64,000 nucleotides of DNA from Pseudophaeobacter sp. (GTDB lineage: Bacteria > Pseudomonadota > Alphaproteobacteria > Rhodobacterales > Rhodobacteraceae), in contig JALUXC010000008.1 in NCBI GenBank assembly GCA_027019165.1, forward strand, positions 1-64,000. Reading direction: 5' to 3'. The position numbers and the translations under genes were made by a program. Under the pieces are notes generated by a model. The model was not told the origin of the DNA and made no database searches. It saw only the letters and a list, made by a program, of their open reading frames with translations. Positions 63,136 to 64,000 of the stretch are shown here, one piece after another (positions within the stretch are counted from its first letter, which is position 1; every line of letters starts with the position of its first letter).

Positions 63136-64000
63136 ATGTTCGCCGTTTTTACACAGGCCCGCAAGGCGGCTTTGGTCGTCGTCACTGCTGTTTCCGCATT
63201 TGCGCTTGGCGCCTGTAACCCGGTCACAACCGGCGGCGGGCCGTCGATCAACACCTCAAAACCGGTTCCGGTCGCCCTCCTCGTGCCGAAAGGCTCAACG
63301 CAATCGGGCGACACGGTTCTGGCGCAAAGCCTTGAAAACGCGGCGCGTCTGGCCATCGGAGACCTCAAAGGCGTGCAGATTGACCTACGCGTCTATGACA
63401 CAGCCGGTGATCCAACAGTGGCCGCCAATGCGGCGACGCAGGCCATAAACGATGGGGCCCGCATCCTGCTTGGCCCGGTCTATGCCGAAGCCGCCAATGC
63501 CGCAGGCGTGGCAGCCGCCAAGCGCAACGTGAACGTTCTGGCCTTTTCCAACAACACCGCCATTGCAGGTGGCAATGTGTTCATTCTTGGCGCCACATTC
63601 GCCAATACGGCGCAGCGCCTGACCTCTTACGCGACGCGCCAGGGGCGAAACAACATCGTCATCGTCGGTGGCAACGATGCAGCGGGCAAGGCCGGCAGCA
63701 GCGCCATTCAGGCAGCCGCAGCGCGCAGCGGCGCCAAGATTTCAGGCACCATCGGATATGAGCTGTCCCAGAAAGGCGTGATCGACGCCATCGGCCCGGT
63801 CCGCGATACAGCGCGCGCCAGCAATGCCAATGCGATCTTCATGACCGCGACAACGGCCGGCGCACTGCCGCTTTTGTCCCAGCTTCTGCCTGAAGCCGGA
63901 CTGGACAAAGAGACCTATCAGTATATCGGTCTGACCCGCTGGGACATCCCGTCCCAGACCTTGGCGATGCCGGGCGTTCAAGGTGGCTGGTTCGCCCTGC
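63136..64000 (+). CDS. Penicillin-binding protein activator, LpoA-like lipoprotein (truncated by window edge)
   Basis: At least 288 codons lie in the window and the gene runs off the right edge. The lipoprotein signal has a lipobox at LGAC (Cys27). The rest has a periplasmic type 1 binding fold (VALLVPKGSTQSGDTVLAQSLENAARLAI and ILLGPVYAEAANAAG). This is the LpoA-type activator of PBP1A, also described as an amino-acid-binding-protein fold. It is divergent from rsmI, the usual LpoA position. The outer membrane is its likely site. Confidence 0.9.
   Translation, partial: MFAVFTQARKAALVVVTAVSAFALGACNPVTTGGGPSINTSKPVPVALLVPKGSTQSGDTVLAQSLENAARLAIGDLKGVQIDLRVYDTAGDPTVAANAATQAINDGARILLGPVYAEAANAAGVAAAKRNVNVLAFSNNTAIAGGNVFILGATFANTAQRLTSYATRQGRNNIVIVGGNDAAGKAGSSAIQAAAARSGAKISGTIGYELSQKGVIDAIGPVRDTARASNANAIFMTATTAGALPLLSQLLPEAGLDKETYQYIGLTRWDIPSQTLAMPGVQGGWFAL

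Overview
The window looks like a chromosomal segment from a marine alphaproteobacterium of the Roseobacter group (Rhodobacteraceae; Phaeobacter, Leisingera or Ruegeria-like). The reasons are the gene families present: a fused FdsG-FdsB formate dehydrogenase, a non-pyrrolysine MttB homologue, a PlcP/BtaA/BtaB lipid-remodelling cluster, an RpoH-II-like sigma factor behind an ECF-type promoter, an FeS-type (6-4) photolyase, and an FNR-type box. GC content is high, coding density is high, and many genes overlap by 1-8 bp. I see no insertion sequence, prophage, CRISPR array, rRNA or tRNA. The species assignment is inference.

Layout. 1-377: no supportable gene. 0.4-4.8 kb: FMN/FAD demethylase-like oxidoreductase and MttB-family methyltransferase, with a divergent TetR regulator and a perfect inverted repeat between them. 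4.8-6.1 kb: LysR regulator and divergent DUF1330 gene. 6.2-11.8 kb: LysR, fdsGB fusion and fdsA (NAD-dependent formate oxidation). 12.3-14.7 kb: a secreted sensor-like protein followed by a chemoreceptor. 14.9-22 kb: dacB-type D,D-peptidase, DMT exporter, nadD, ettA, a small membrane protein, thioredoxin, L,D-transpeptidase and a cold-shock protein. 22-26 kb: arylesterase divergent from a YbbA/YbbP-type ABC system. 26-27.2 kb: NsrR-like regulator and a cyclotransferase-like gene. 27.2-29.9 kb: plcP-btaA-btaB. 30-40 kb: DUF2254, gltX, a periplasmic MBL hydrolase, a DadA-like oxidase, nadE, a secreted 18-repeat MORN protein and a photolyase. 40.2-42.9 kb: leucine leader peptide, leuA, rlmJ. 43.3-48.9 kb: the elongasome operon mreB-mreC-mreD-mrdA-rodA. 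49-54 kb: VOC protein, ghrA-like reductase, M3 peptidase, a membrane-anchored MoeB-like protein and dut. 54-57 kb: coaBC, chaN-like, rpoH. 57.3-60.8 kb: cobU, cobC-like, GST, comM. 60.8-64 kb: gshB, yraN, rsmI, and a divergent LpoA-like lipoprotein truncated by the window edge.

Themes. Cell-wall elongation and remodelling genes recur (mre/rod operon, dacB, L,D-transpeptidase, LpoA-like). NAD and redox metabolism is represented by nadD, nadE, fds, gshB, trx and GST. Stress and nutrient control is unusually legible at DNA level: a Pho-box-like site before plcP, an FNR box before the NsrR-like gene, an ECF-sigma promoter before rpoH, and a leucine attenuator before leuA. The most puzzling signal is an array of four GTGYAC motifs at exactly 11-bp spacing, joined to a 10-bp inverted repeat, between nadD and ettA. 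No wholly new multi-gene defence or metabolic system is evident. The best novelty candidates are that array, the secreted-sensor/chemoreceptor pair, the MttB/FMN demethylation module and the membrane-anchored E1-like protein.
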